NCBI GenBank assembly: GCA_036897095.1
Contig: JAYMSP010000101.1
Coordinates: 19,965 to 83,964, forward strand
Direction: 5' to 3'
Length of the DNA: 64,000 bases
Source of the DNA: Plantago elongata
Lineage: Eukaryota > Streptophyta > Magnoliopsida > Lamiales > Plantaginaceae
Part shown: piece by piece, positions 14,032 to 25,773 of the stretch
Layout of the letters: every line of letters begins with the position of its first letter
Numbering within the stretch: the stretch's first letter is position 1
Notes under the pieces: model-generated
Seen by the model: only the letters and a program-made list of their open reading frames with translations
The model's database searches: none
Told to the model about the DNA's origin: nothing
Translations under genes and position numbers: made by a program

Positions 14032-14468
14032 AGCGAAAAATTTATAATTAAGTAGCGACCTGCACGAATGGTGTCACGACTGCCCCGCTGTCTCCGGTAT
14101 GGATCCAGAGAAATTGAAGTCTCCGTGAAGATGCGGAGTACCAACGGCTAGACGGTAAGACCCCGTGCACCTTAACTATAGCTTTGCATTGCCGGTCTTG
14201 CTATAACGTGTAGGATAGGTGAGAGATATGTATGCAGTAGTGCTTCGGCTTGCTTATGAGTCGTCAGTGAAAGACCATTCCTTCTTCGTTAACAGGCTAA
14301 CCGTTTCTTATGGGACAGTGTGAGGTGGGTAGTTTATCTGGGGCGGATGCCTCCTAAAGGGTAACGGAGGTGTGCAAAGGTAGGCTATGAATGTAATGAT
14401 GGAAGCATGCCTGACTGTAAGAACCACAAATCGAGCAGAGACGCAAGCAAGTCGGTCAGAGTGATCTT
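14032..14468 (+). rRNA. large-subunit rRNA piece, mitochondrial type (end of domain IV and first half of domain V)
   Basis: This encodes the part of the large ribosomal subunit RNA that leads into the peptidyl-transferase centre. Recognition is by direct match to E. coli 23S: GCGAAA at 14033; CGACCTGCACGAAT near 14056; CTGTCTCC near 14087; GTGAAGATGCGG near 14125; GACGG..AGACCCCGTG from 14151; ACTATAGC; TGTAGGATAGGTG near 14208; GGTGGGTAGTTT near 14324; and the P-loop GGGGC at 14340-14344, followed by CTCCTAAAG..GTAACGGAGG. Helix pairing is kept: 14121-14125 pairs perfectly with 14134-14138, with bases that differ from E. coli on both sides. Homology begins at the equivalent of A1932 and fades after GTGATC at 14461-14466, near E. 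coli 2390. The rest of the LSU is not in the window as far as I can see. The base equivalent to A2058 is T (14156), which is unusual. GC is about 50% in 14101-14160, well above the surroundings. Wording such as CCCCGTGCACC recalls alphaproteobacteria and protist mitochondria. It could be an exon, a separately encoded fragment, or a nuclear copy of mitochondrial DNA. Confidence 0.93.
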
Positions 14469-14820
14469 AACTCTAAGTGTAAATCTAAGCCCTATCCTTA
14501 AATTAATTCGTAGATTTGTTATTTGGGGAATGATCCATATATGCACTATATCACTATATAAAACTAAAAAGAATTTCATTTAATATATACTCAGTCATAT
14601 AAGGAAGGGTAAACCAGAGAAAGTACACTAACAAAGTATACAATTTTGAGTAATCTAAGCGAGCCTAGTAAGATGAAAGTTCTAGTATTTACAGGGGGAA
14701 CCTTATAATAAAAGTTATAATTACTACATGGAGTGATACAGCATGGATACTGCACAATTTATCTAGTTAAAAATATAATATCGTAAGTAACAAACTCTTT
14801 ATAAATAAAATGGTATGAAT

Positions 14821-14840
14821 CTTAACCCTACTTAACCCTA
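14821..14840 (+). repeat. two exact tandem copies of a 10-mer
   Basis: The unit CTTAACCCTA occurs twice in direct succession about 350 bases after the rRNA piece and just before a hairpin. Two copies are too few to be a telomere or satellite array. It may be part of a processing or termination region, but that rests only on position. Confidence 0.75.
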
Positions 14841-14847
14841 TAAGAAT

Positions 14848-14886
14848 TAACTTCGAAAAACACGAAGTTATTTCTTTATTTTTTTT
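14848..14886 (+). terminator. hairpin followed by T-tract downstream of rRNA piece
   Basis: An 8-bp perfect stem (14848-14855 with 14863-14870, sequence TAACTTCG/CGAAGTTA) closes a 7-nt loop. It is followed by a T-rich stretch that includes eight consecutive Ts at 14879-14886. The form is that of an intrinsic terminator or an RNA-processing hairpin. It lies about 380 bases downstream of the rRNA piece on the same strand, so it could mark the 3' end of its precursor transcript. T-runs are common in this AT-rich window, so chance is a real alternative. Confidence 0.4.
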
Positions 14887-17800
14887 ACTTATTATTTTAT
14901 ATAAATTTTATATAATTAAGCACTTTACTATATACCTCTAAATTCATTGATCTAATCTAAGCTGAACAAAAAAAGTAAAAAGTCTACTCCAAAGTTCACT
15001 CTAATCTAGTTTACTAAATCTATAATCTATAGAAATTAAAAGAAATTAAAGTTATATAGTGAATACTTAGTAATGTAATAAAGTGCGCGATAAAATAAAT
15101 GGAATGTAGTACAATTTTATAAAATTTTTAGAAATAACGTAGAGGATACAACACGCTTTATTTTATTAAATTTATGTGTCATTATTGTACAAAAATAAAA
15201 TGAGTTGCTTTTATAAGGAATATAAGGAGTAAGAGAAATAGCATACATTATGAGTCATCAAATAACAATGTGGGGTAACCTTGCTTATGTAAGTAAGCAA
15301 CTATAGAGGAAGTTTTTATTAAGTGTCACCCACCAAATAGTTTTAGTACTGGGGTGAAGGATATCTAGAATAGAAATAGAATAAATAAAGAGCATAGAAT
15401 AGAGAATATAAAAATAAAAAGTATGTTTATCAATTAAGTATGTGTTGCTTATAGTTTAGTAAAGTGAATGTCCTACTAACTTAGAATTATAAGGTATTGC
15501 CTAGGAACTGCACTTGTACACTACATTTATTTATAGATCCCCACTACGTCTTAAATACGAAATAAAGTGAAAGAAATTTATGATACAAACTATGGGAATG
15601 GAATGCTTATACATGAGTACAAATTAAGAATAGAAGAAGAGGAGGCTTTACCAATTAAATAGGGATAGGGATTACTTTTAGATTTTTTTTACATGTTACA
15701 TCTGTGTTACTATAAAATTAAAATAAATGCTTAACTTATGTTATAGGTTTTATACTTGCGCGAGTTATGTACTTTGAAGCTCATACATCATACATAGGTT
15801 TACGTGTGCTGTATATACATAATATTCCTTTATAGCTCTTTCATAGTTTAATAGAAAGAAGAAAAAGAGAAAGAAAAGTAGTTGTCTTTCGCAAGAATAG
15901 ACGGAACTTATCAAAGAACAAAAAAAGTATAAATTATACGTGGAAGTACAAAGAACATTTTTATAAAAAAAAAATAAATCGGTGGGAGAGTCTATGGCCA
16001 AATAGCATCCTAAATATCATGAGTATTCTATATAAAATAAAGTAGTATCCATTAGAATTTGATGACAATAAGGACAAGACATTATTCAGTAAACACAAAG
16101 AGTATTATAGTGTATTTACCAAAGAGGGCCCGTCTCATCTCTAGTAAGGAGTTTAAATAAATTCAATCAATGTATACTTTGATTTTTTTCTGCTATGCCT
16201 AATTTTTACTAAAGTAAAAACTTACTGTTGTACTAATATGAAAATAAAGGCGAAGACTGGTTATAAAGTAACTTCTCTCAGGGAGTCTTCTTTTTTCTTA
16301 TCTATTTTATTTATCTTGCATATATATATATAATATATGAAGTACACTTATTAGTTAAGAATACAGAACCGAAGGATCCTAAGAAGAGCAAGTAATTTAT
16401 TGTTCATATTATAAAAAAAAGCTAGACTAGTATAGAAGAAATTACAAAAAATAAGAAAATCCTTGAGTAGTGAATGCTAGAGTTAGTACTGCTCTGACAT
16501 AAGTAAATTATAGATTTCATGTAGTAGACTAAGATAGCTTAGAAGATATGAAGATATATAAGAGCTAATCATAGTGAAAACATAGAATACTACTTATTAT
16601 ATTAGCAGAAAGAAAAAGGAAAGTAAGATGTAAAATGACAATGCGTAACTCTAATACATCTAATACAATAGAAATGTAATCCTGCATGTTTATTTTTTTT
16701 TAATCCTTTATGAATATGAATCTCTAGTTTTGAGGGTTCCTCTTAGCCCACAGTTCTCCTATACCTAATATTTGCATCACTTTATCCTTAATCCCTTAGG
16801 TTGTCAGTTTTGTGGAATTCGCTAGAAGTTCGTCATTTAATTAAGTCTTTACTTAAGTCGTCTATGACTCCCCAAAAATGTAACCGAGGTAATAATGACC
16901 ACTGCTAAGACAGTGTGATACATAAAACATATAATTTAAGAAAAGTATATAGGAGAGATAATAGGATAGAAAATTAAGGATATCTATAAGGAAGCTTTCT
17001 ATATACTATATATAATAAAATAACATATATTATATTAGAAAGAATTTAATTAAACTAATTTATTATATTTTAAAGGGAGCTTCAACGTATAGAAAAATTT
17101 TTTAATTTCAAGTAATATTAATATAAAGAACACAACATACAGTACTACCATATTCAGTTCTCCTTCATATATATATTTCCCATATAAATACTTATTTATA
17201 TATTCGACGAAGCGCCTATAAAATACTAGCAGATAGACTATAAAATTTCAATAGAATAAATAAAGGAGTCTGCCCTAGGATTTGTTTATTAAAAGCCTGT
17301 GTTCTCATCTGTAAGTGATTTCCTTTTATATATTCATGTATAAGAATGTATACGCTTAGTCTTTTAGTAGGAATGTGGGTCTAAGACTGTTAGTATAGGA
17401 ATACAATATAGGATAGTGTAGTAAATAGCAAAAGGGAAAGTATGGCACCACTGTTTTTGTTCTAGTAGATAGTAGGGAATAGAGGGAATAAAGTACTTCA
17501 TATGAGAATATAAGAAAGCTATAGACAACCCTAAGGTGTAGACCTAAAAGTATATATAAGATTGCTTGTCCTCTATCTAGAGGGAGAAGTTATTATTCCG
17601 AGATATTATATTATTAATTTCGTTAAGCTTTTCCACATAGTTTTACTCTAAGTGAGATTTCGAGATTCCGCTGTGCTGGATCTAACTTGTGCTATTTATG
17701 TGTTACCCGCTAAATGAAATATAAATTATATTTAAAACCTTCTTGCTTGTATTATTCTTTATAATTTTATATTAAAAGAAAAGTGCACCGTCATTTTCTA

Positions 17801-19648
17801 CTACTAAAAAAAAGTCTAAGACGGGATGTAACCGGTTACATCTTTAACAAGTGCTTTATTCATAAAACATAGTTAGCAAGATCAAATAAAATAATTGATT
17901 TCTTCTAAAAAATCTTTTGTATACTTATAAGTTAATATAGGAGGTATAGGAGAATTGTGCTGATAGTATGCCTGCAGTATAGAATTTAGTGTGATATCTT
18001 AAACTTACTTTACTGCGCGCTCCTCTTGTTTATCTCTTTTTTTTTAGTTTTAAAAATAAATCTATAGTAAATACTTTTTGTAGTATAAGTACCCCACCTT
18101 TCTTTTGTTATTAAGTTCTTTCTTCCCTCAAAATTCTCTATAGAAGTTGTGTTATAGTTTACTTACGTCTTAATTCTGGCCTAACTAAGTATAACCTTAA
18201 GGAAAGGAAAAAAGCAAAGAATTTATTATGGGATCTATAGCCCTGAAAAAACTTTTAATAAGTACAGTAATCCAAAGAGAAGTCTTGTGTACGCTACAAG
18301 TAATTTAGTAGACAGAGAAAGAACATTATAAAATCAATAATACAACTTGATTACAACACAAAGTTCTCTAAGGTATGCATATAGATGCTGGAGTACTTTA
18401 GTTAACTTAACCCAGTAAATCAAGAATTCTTTTACGAAGTATAAATTACTTTGTTACTTTATATTACTACTAAATGGATAAGTGTGCGTATCTTAGTTCT
18501 ACATTTCTTAATTTCTTACTACTAATATATTACTACTATATAAATAACTACTTACTTTAGACTAATTTCTAGATATTTATTATGCTATAATCAATCTAAT
18601 ATATAATAAATGCACACGCTATTCTCAATTATTTCTATCTCTTATTTACTTCTAGAAAAAGTTACAAAGTACTCGGCCATTTTATATACATACAGGAGTA
18701 ATAAAATCATTTTTAGTAGAAGAATGTATATATATATTATTGATCACAAAATAGAGTAAGTGTTCATGTCAATTATTAAGTAAATTTTAGTAAGTATAGT
18801 CCCTACGTAGTAATACAGGTACACTACATAGCAGCAATTATGTGTAAAACTTTGTATATTTTTAACTAATTAAGTATATAAGATTCATAGGTGAATTTAC
18901 AGTACAATGGTAAAGAACTAAGCACTTAATTAAGCATTTATTAAATTAAGGAAGGATTTATTTACCCCCCCTGTATACATTAAGACGTATCTCTACATTT
19001 CTCTTTAATGTAAGTTCCCCGTGTCAAATAAAATGAAGCAACTTCGTGATAATTCATTTCTTAAGAGCAAGAGACATGATGTTAACTTTTTAGATTTAAA
19101 AAGTATACAGCAAACACTATTTATGAAAAAGATTATTACTTAGGTAACTTTATCAGTGTGTACGGTACGTTATTCGCTATAAACGACTCAAGAGAAGACT
19201 CTCACTAACAAGCTGGAGTCATTACAAATAGAGTACCAGAAACAACTTGATAAAGAAGTAGTATAATAGAATACTTATTTTATTAATATATGAATGTCTA
19301 TACTTTTGGTACTTGTGAACATAGAGCTACATGTTCGAAAGTATAAGGAGATGCATAATGATAACTTTGCAGTAGGAAAGAATACTCTAGCGAAAGCATT
19401 ACCATATAGTATTTATTTTTAGGCTTGGTTGCCATAAAAATAAATTCTGTACTTAACTTTGTAGAATCATAACAAAATTCAGACCAATTATTATCTATCC
19501 AACCCAACTATTTATAGCGAGTATTTTAGCATTAGAAAAAACTGATTTGATAACTACATACAAAATATTATATCCAATCCTAGTTAGTGTTATTCCAATA
19601 AAATGCCGACAAGTTTTCCTAATTTAAAAAGAAGTTTCTTATTTATAT

Positions 19649-19684
19649 CTATATCACTTAACATAGATATATTAAGTGATATAG
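19649..19684. repeat. inverted repeat, 13-nt arms
   Basis: Arms 19649-19661 and 19672-19684 are exact reverse complements around a 10-nt loop (CTATATCACTTAA and its complement). It is one of the few clear hairpins in texture B. There is no T-tract and no adjacent gene. Confidence 0.85.
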
Positions 19685-22600
19685 TAAATTTGTATGTATG
19701 ATACTTGGTGCATTTGTAGGTTGTGTTCTTTCTCTGTTCCATTATAAGTAAGTAATTATATATATATCTAATTATATAAGAAAGCGCAAACACTTCGTAT
19801 AGAATTATCTAGGTAAATGCGGCGAAAGGAATGAATTAATCATAATATACTCATTCAGTAGTTATTACTTTGCCTACGTATATACAGTTATTGCATACTT
19901 GGTTTTAACTACATCACAAAAGAGATTCAAAGAAAGAACGGGGTAGAACAAAGTCGTATGAAGCTATAGTATTATCCCCTTTTCTAAGAGAAAGCTGTAA
20001 CGAAATAGAATGACCTACTACAACTAAAGCAAAAGAACCTACTAAGTATTTAGGTAAATCCAATTTTTCATGCTAGTATATAGCTCTATACCTGATGTAC
20101 TATAACTTAAAGTGTATAAATAACTAATTAAGATTAACCCATGTTATAGCTTTTCTCTATATCTATGTGATATTTACTAGATAATAGAATTTACTAATTC
20201 CTATCTAACATTTCCTTTTTTATGCATTCGTATTTCTTAGGTTCTTTCTATACCACGTATATTATTATAGTAATAATATATAAAAGAGTGCATTATTACT
20301 TTTATGAAATGAATATCATAATGAAAAAAGGTTATGTGCATAAAAGATAACTTAAAGCTCCGTAGGACGATTGCGCTCTTATTATTTAGAGTGCATGAAG
20401 TAATAATAGGAAGCACCTTCATGTTATTCTAAGGTAATTTAGAATAGGAACAAGAACTTAAAGCACAGGTATAGTATATTATTTACTTACTCTATCAGTT
20501 ATAGTTATATAAGCTGTACATAATACAGTCATGACATCTTCTTATTGGCTTAGGATTGATTTTTACCTACAAGAGGGGGGGTAAGAGTTCCTTCACATGA
20601 AAAATATACAACGTAAAATTTTAAAGCAAATCGAAGGACGAGGCAGCACATTCTTAGTTTTATAAGGATATAATTTATACCTTAGTTTTTATATTATAAA
20701 TATTAAATATGATAAAGAACAGTATTCAATTATTACGTTACTTAGAAAAAAGTCTCTTGCGTTAAAATTCTATATGTTTTTCTTTTATTTATGAGATAGA
20801 TATTTTAAAGCATAAACTTAATTAAGCCCTTTCTTTTCTCGTAAAGACGACAAACTATATTAGTGTGTTTCTACTTAGAGTAGAATGCGTCCTTTACTTT
20901 GGTGAGTTTTTTTAGTATTTAGTAAATAAACTAAAATTCGCTAGGGAAACAGTTTTTTATGTACTTTATTGTATTTCATAAGTAAAGAGGAGACCTTTTT
21001 CCTCAATACAAAAATGCATATAACACTTAAATTAAGCACATATAGAATTCATGACAAAGATTATTTCGCGATACAACACACTTTTTCTATTATTTATAGT
21101 CTAAATTTAGAGTAACAAGTAAAGGAATACAGTACAGTATACTTTTGATTACACATATAATTCACGAAGAGTCCCAAGACAGTCCATAGGAGGGAAGGGA
21201 AAAGAATATACATCTCTAAAATTACATACTAGAATTAGAATGTAATGTAAGCAATAACTTACTATAACAATGAACCTAGTGAGAAAGCTACTATATAATA
21301 CTCTTTTAGTAACATAACTTATGTTATTACACAAACTTGACTTAGTAGGAATTCCTTTGGCATATCAAAATAGGTATACTTGATCTAGTAGTTTATCTAG
21401 TAAGTATACTTATAGTAAAAGTAATTAAGTAAATAGCATATCCATAGGAAAACCCCTGTACTTCGTTCGCTCGTATTCCCCTTAGAGGCCTTTTCTACTC
21501 TATAAGAATAAGAGAGCAAGCTAGCAGTACCTTAAATAAAAATTGTAATGTAAGCAAGGAATTCGCTTTGATTAAGTAAAAGTAATAATATAATTAGTAA
21601 GCATAGTGTATAATAAACATAGTTAAGATAACTAAAGAATAGTATACGAATGCCGAATAACAGAATCTATAGGTACCACGTGGAATACCTTCTATATAAC
21701 AAAAAGTGCACCCTAGTAAGCTTTTATAAGGTTCTTCTCTCTAAAAGTCATAGTATATACAACATTCATTAATTCTTAGGGTGACTTTTCCAGTGCATGG
21801 GTAATGCTAGGGCACCTCGTAGGTATGTAATAAATATTCTCCACTAAAATCGTTAGTAAATTAAGAAAGAATATTTGTACCAATTACTCGTAGAGAAAAT
21901 AAGATAGAAACAAGAATTGATTAGTAACTTAACTAAGAGTACACCCGGAATGATCTCTTCTTTTTAATTACTAGGGTTTTATAGAAGAGATGAAAGTTCA
22001 CCAACTAGATCTCACGTACTCCTTGTAAGAGGATATCCCTCGTCTTTTTTGTAAGTGCTAAGAAATATTTATACTACATTTCTTATATAATACCTACACT
22101 ATATATTCGTGACCCTCACGTGTAAACAAAAAACCTTTTGCTTACTTTAGAGTTATCTTGCAAGATCTACAATCCTACGTAAACACGAAAAGAATAGACC
22201 TATTTTTTAATTAAATTAGATAAGTTACTAGGTGACTAGGGATTAGTATGTCCTTGGCTACCCAGTACAGTTATTTTATAGTCTACCCTCTACCTATTAG
22301 TGTCGTTCTAACCTAGCGAAATGTACTTGTCTTATCCTAAGCTCCTCTCTTAATCTTAGTATAAGTATACAACTAGACAAAGTAGTTATAGTAGTCACAT
22401 ATTTTTCATACATCTTGTATAGAACTAACTTATAGGGCGAAATCCATACAAATATAGAAAATTATACAAGGCTAGTTACAATACAGGAAAGACTCTTTAG
22501 CAGTTCTTATGTAAGTACTCTATCTCATTATAACAGATTTCTATTATGTCAAAAAGTATATTTTTTAGCTAATCTAAACTTACTTAAGAATGTAATCCAT

Positions 22601-25600
22601 ATAACGTACTAAGCAGTACTCAAAATATAGGAACAAGTACATGCCTGGGAAGTCCCGGGTATTCTCTACTATAGAAGTTGCTTTTCTTTCTTATAAACCT
22701 CAATGGATAATTTTGCAGTTGCTTACTATCTACACCCCTTTACCTAAATTACCTTGTTATTTAAATTATATAGTATGGCTTGATCATAGTTTGGACTTGA
22801 AAGAACCTAAAGATATTGTTTATTATGGTTTAGACTTTTTGCATATTATATTCTTAAAGTAATGCCTTGTATCTAGGAAAGCCAAGTTTCATTTAAGTAA
22901 GATTAAGCAAGACAACATATTATAAAAACTTAAGATATAGCTAAGATTGTATTTTATATTAGCCTAAGAGTATGACATGTTACTTAAGGAATCTCTTACT
23001 TAATGAATATAACCCCATATGCTGTGATTCATATACAAAGTACTATAGCCAACACATAATGTATACATTATCTAACAACTTTTTATAAGTGTCTAGTCTC
23101 GTTTTTAATATTTAAGAATAATAAAAAAACGTGCAAGTAATATAAAATTACATATCCAAGAAATTCTTCGTGCACTATACTTACTAGAGAATAAGAAAAT
23201 AGATATGATTAACACTTAAAATTAAGCAGAGCTCTCTTCTTATTCTCTAAAAATATAGTAATCCCTGCAAAACTATATTTTCAGCATATGTATATAGATT
23301 TAAAACTATTTCTTTTTTGTTTACTTCATAAATATTATTATAAATGTTCTTATTATAGGATACTTTCCGCAGTGGTTATTGGATAAATAAGTTAAAAAAA
23401 CACTCGTGTTGTATTTTAAAAGGAAAAAGTAATAGATAAGTTCTTAGAGTATTCAAGACATTTAACTTATAAACTATATAACGAATCTGAAGAAATTAAA
23501 GGGATCTCGCTCGCAAGTTGGTACTACAGAAGACTCCAGCAAATCATACTATTTTAAGCGACTCTTAAATATTTTTGTAAATAATTCCAAGAACTAGGTT
23601 AGTAAAAAAAATAGAAGTTATTTTCTATATAAAGACAAATTGACTAAGTATAAGCAACTGCGCGGTTGTAGAGTCTGTGCTATGGGTTAGTTTGACAATC
23701 AATTCATTCAGATATAGCTATAGCCATCAAATAGGAATACTCGTGTACCCTCCTGTGCTATGTTCTATGTTAATTATCAAATACCTAAATTACCTTCATT
23801 TACTGGGCACATGCCCATAAATTAGAATATGATTAGATTAATTATTTATTATAACATAATTAAGTTCTATGATAACATAAATATGCTTTAGTAGTTACTA
23901 AGATATAACTCCAAGACATAAAACACATGCTTCTAAAAGTCCCTACTTGGACTATACCTTAGTATCTTTGCTTAAATATGTTAATATACTTACTACCTTA
24001 CTTACATTTTATAAACGTTTGCTTTTATTTTTATTAGTATACACCACTTAACTTCGCGGAGTATTCTCCAATAACTCCCTTGTGAGTGTGCTTAAATAGT
24101 CTCTGGAAACCTTAATAATTAGATAATTGTTTGCAAAGAGAAAGTACTCCCTGTACTACTACATAGTGATTAAAAAATAATATTATTAAAAGCACATGCT
24201 ATAGAAACCAACATTTCATAAGAATAAATAAGCTAGAAGAATATACTTTCCTTTGTCTAATTGATATAATTATTATATATTATAACTCGCAATTGTCTTT
24301 AGAGTTTCTTATTTTATTAATTCTATAACAAAGAATACTTCAGGTTTGCCTTGCCTTACTAGTTTTTAATAGATGTAAACGTGATCAGGAAATACTGTTA
24401 TGTTAATTATATTATATAGTACGTTATAGCACTTATATTTATAAAATACCTAACATAAGTAAGTATTTCGATCAACTTAAAATTTTGTTGGTATAAAGCG
24501 TATATTATTACTGACTACTATGATTCTAGAAGTGATAAATGATAAAGAAGTCATGCTTAGTAGTCTAAGGTATGTAAGTACTAGAGTATTTGTTTCTTAC
24601 TGTATAACGTACGTATGTACACCTAGAAGCCAACCTTGTATACAAAAATAAAAACGTTATAAATATTGAATGTCTTCTTAATAAATATATAAGAAGGAAT
24701 TGTAACGTAGCAAAAAGGTCAGTCGTTTGCTTATCATTTAAATTTATAACTAGATAAGGTATAGTAGTAATATTTGCATTATAGACGAGAAGAAAACACA
24801 TATACTATACTTAATTATAGATATGACCGGGCATCCCTTAAGAGCATAATTAAGGATTCTGTAAGTTACCTTAAATTCTCTTTGTATTGACTCTTAATTT
24901 ATTATCTAGTTGTCTATCTTAGTACTCCTGTTATCTTGTGTGTTATTTTAGATTTACTTTGTTATTCTTCTGCCCTTTTTCTAAGTTACTAAGATATTCT
25001 CATAGTGGAGGTTCGCAATGATAACTACACAATATAAAATAAACTCTATGTTATTCAGATCTTGTAGAATATTTTTGTATAGAGTTACTAGAGAAAGGCG
25101 AGTGTCCCTTTTAGTAAACTGTGCTATCACCAATTTAAGATACCCTTTATGTTATGTATAAATCTAGTAGATAGAGAAGTAATAAACTTATTTATAGTGT
25201 TTTCTGGTATATTCCTTTTATATTTAACTATGCTTGTTGTTATAGAATATGTCTTTTCTCTTCTATGCTACAGGTTGTAGCGGTGCCTATAATGTTGATA
25301 TATTTTAAGTGCTATAACTTATAGTAATTCCTAAGCCATATTATGATTATAGTACGTATATTACATGTAAGTTCACTAAATATATTTTTTATAGCTATAC
25401 TTAGCTCTTGTTTTATTAGAGTACATAAAGACTATAAAGCAGAAAGTTTTGGCCCCACATTACTACCCTGACTTTTGTTCGTTGGTTACACTAAGATAAA
25501 TTATAATAATTATTAAAAGGACTCTATCAAATACAACCGATTTACCTAAAATTACCTAGTATAGTAGGTTCCTTCCTTTTCGGGAATTGTTTAATTAATT

Positions 25601-25751
25601 TAAGAAAGACTTAGCAAAAGGTAGATTTGTCTATAAATGGAGTCAATAGAAACGAGTAGATTCTTAAATATATAATATAGAATATGTACTAACCCAACCT
25701 AGATAATCTAAATTTTAGTAATTACTTCACACTTAGGTACACTACATAGAT

Positions 25752-25773
25752 TTATTAAAAAGTTATTAAAAAG
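25752..25773 (+). repeat. tandem duplication of an 11-mer
   Basis: TTATTAAAAAG occurs twice, exactly and head to tail, in texture B. It looks like a replication-slippage product. No function is suggested. Confidence 0.85.

Noticed and set aside
14385-14579. 64-codon minus-strand open frame
   Set aside because: It overlaps the rRNA piece on the opposite strand and is a shadow frame.
14469-14580. Continuation of LSU rRNA after GTGATC
   Set aside because: The following sequence does not fit helix 88 or the AACGGATAAAAG motif, so I ended the rRNA piece there.
17528-17545. CCTAAGGT, identical to the LSU sequence just before U1931
   Set aside because: It is an eight-base match only, downstream of the rRNA piece, with unrelated flanks.
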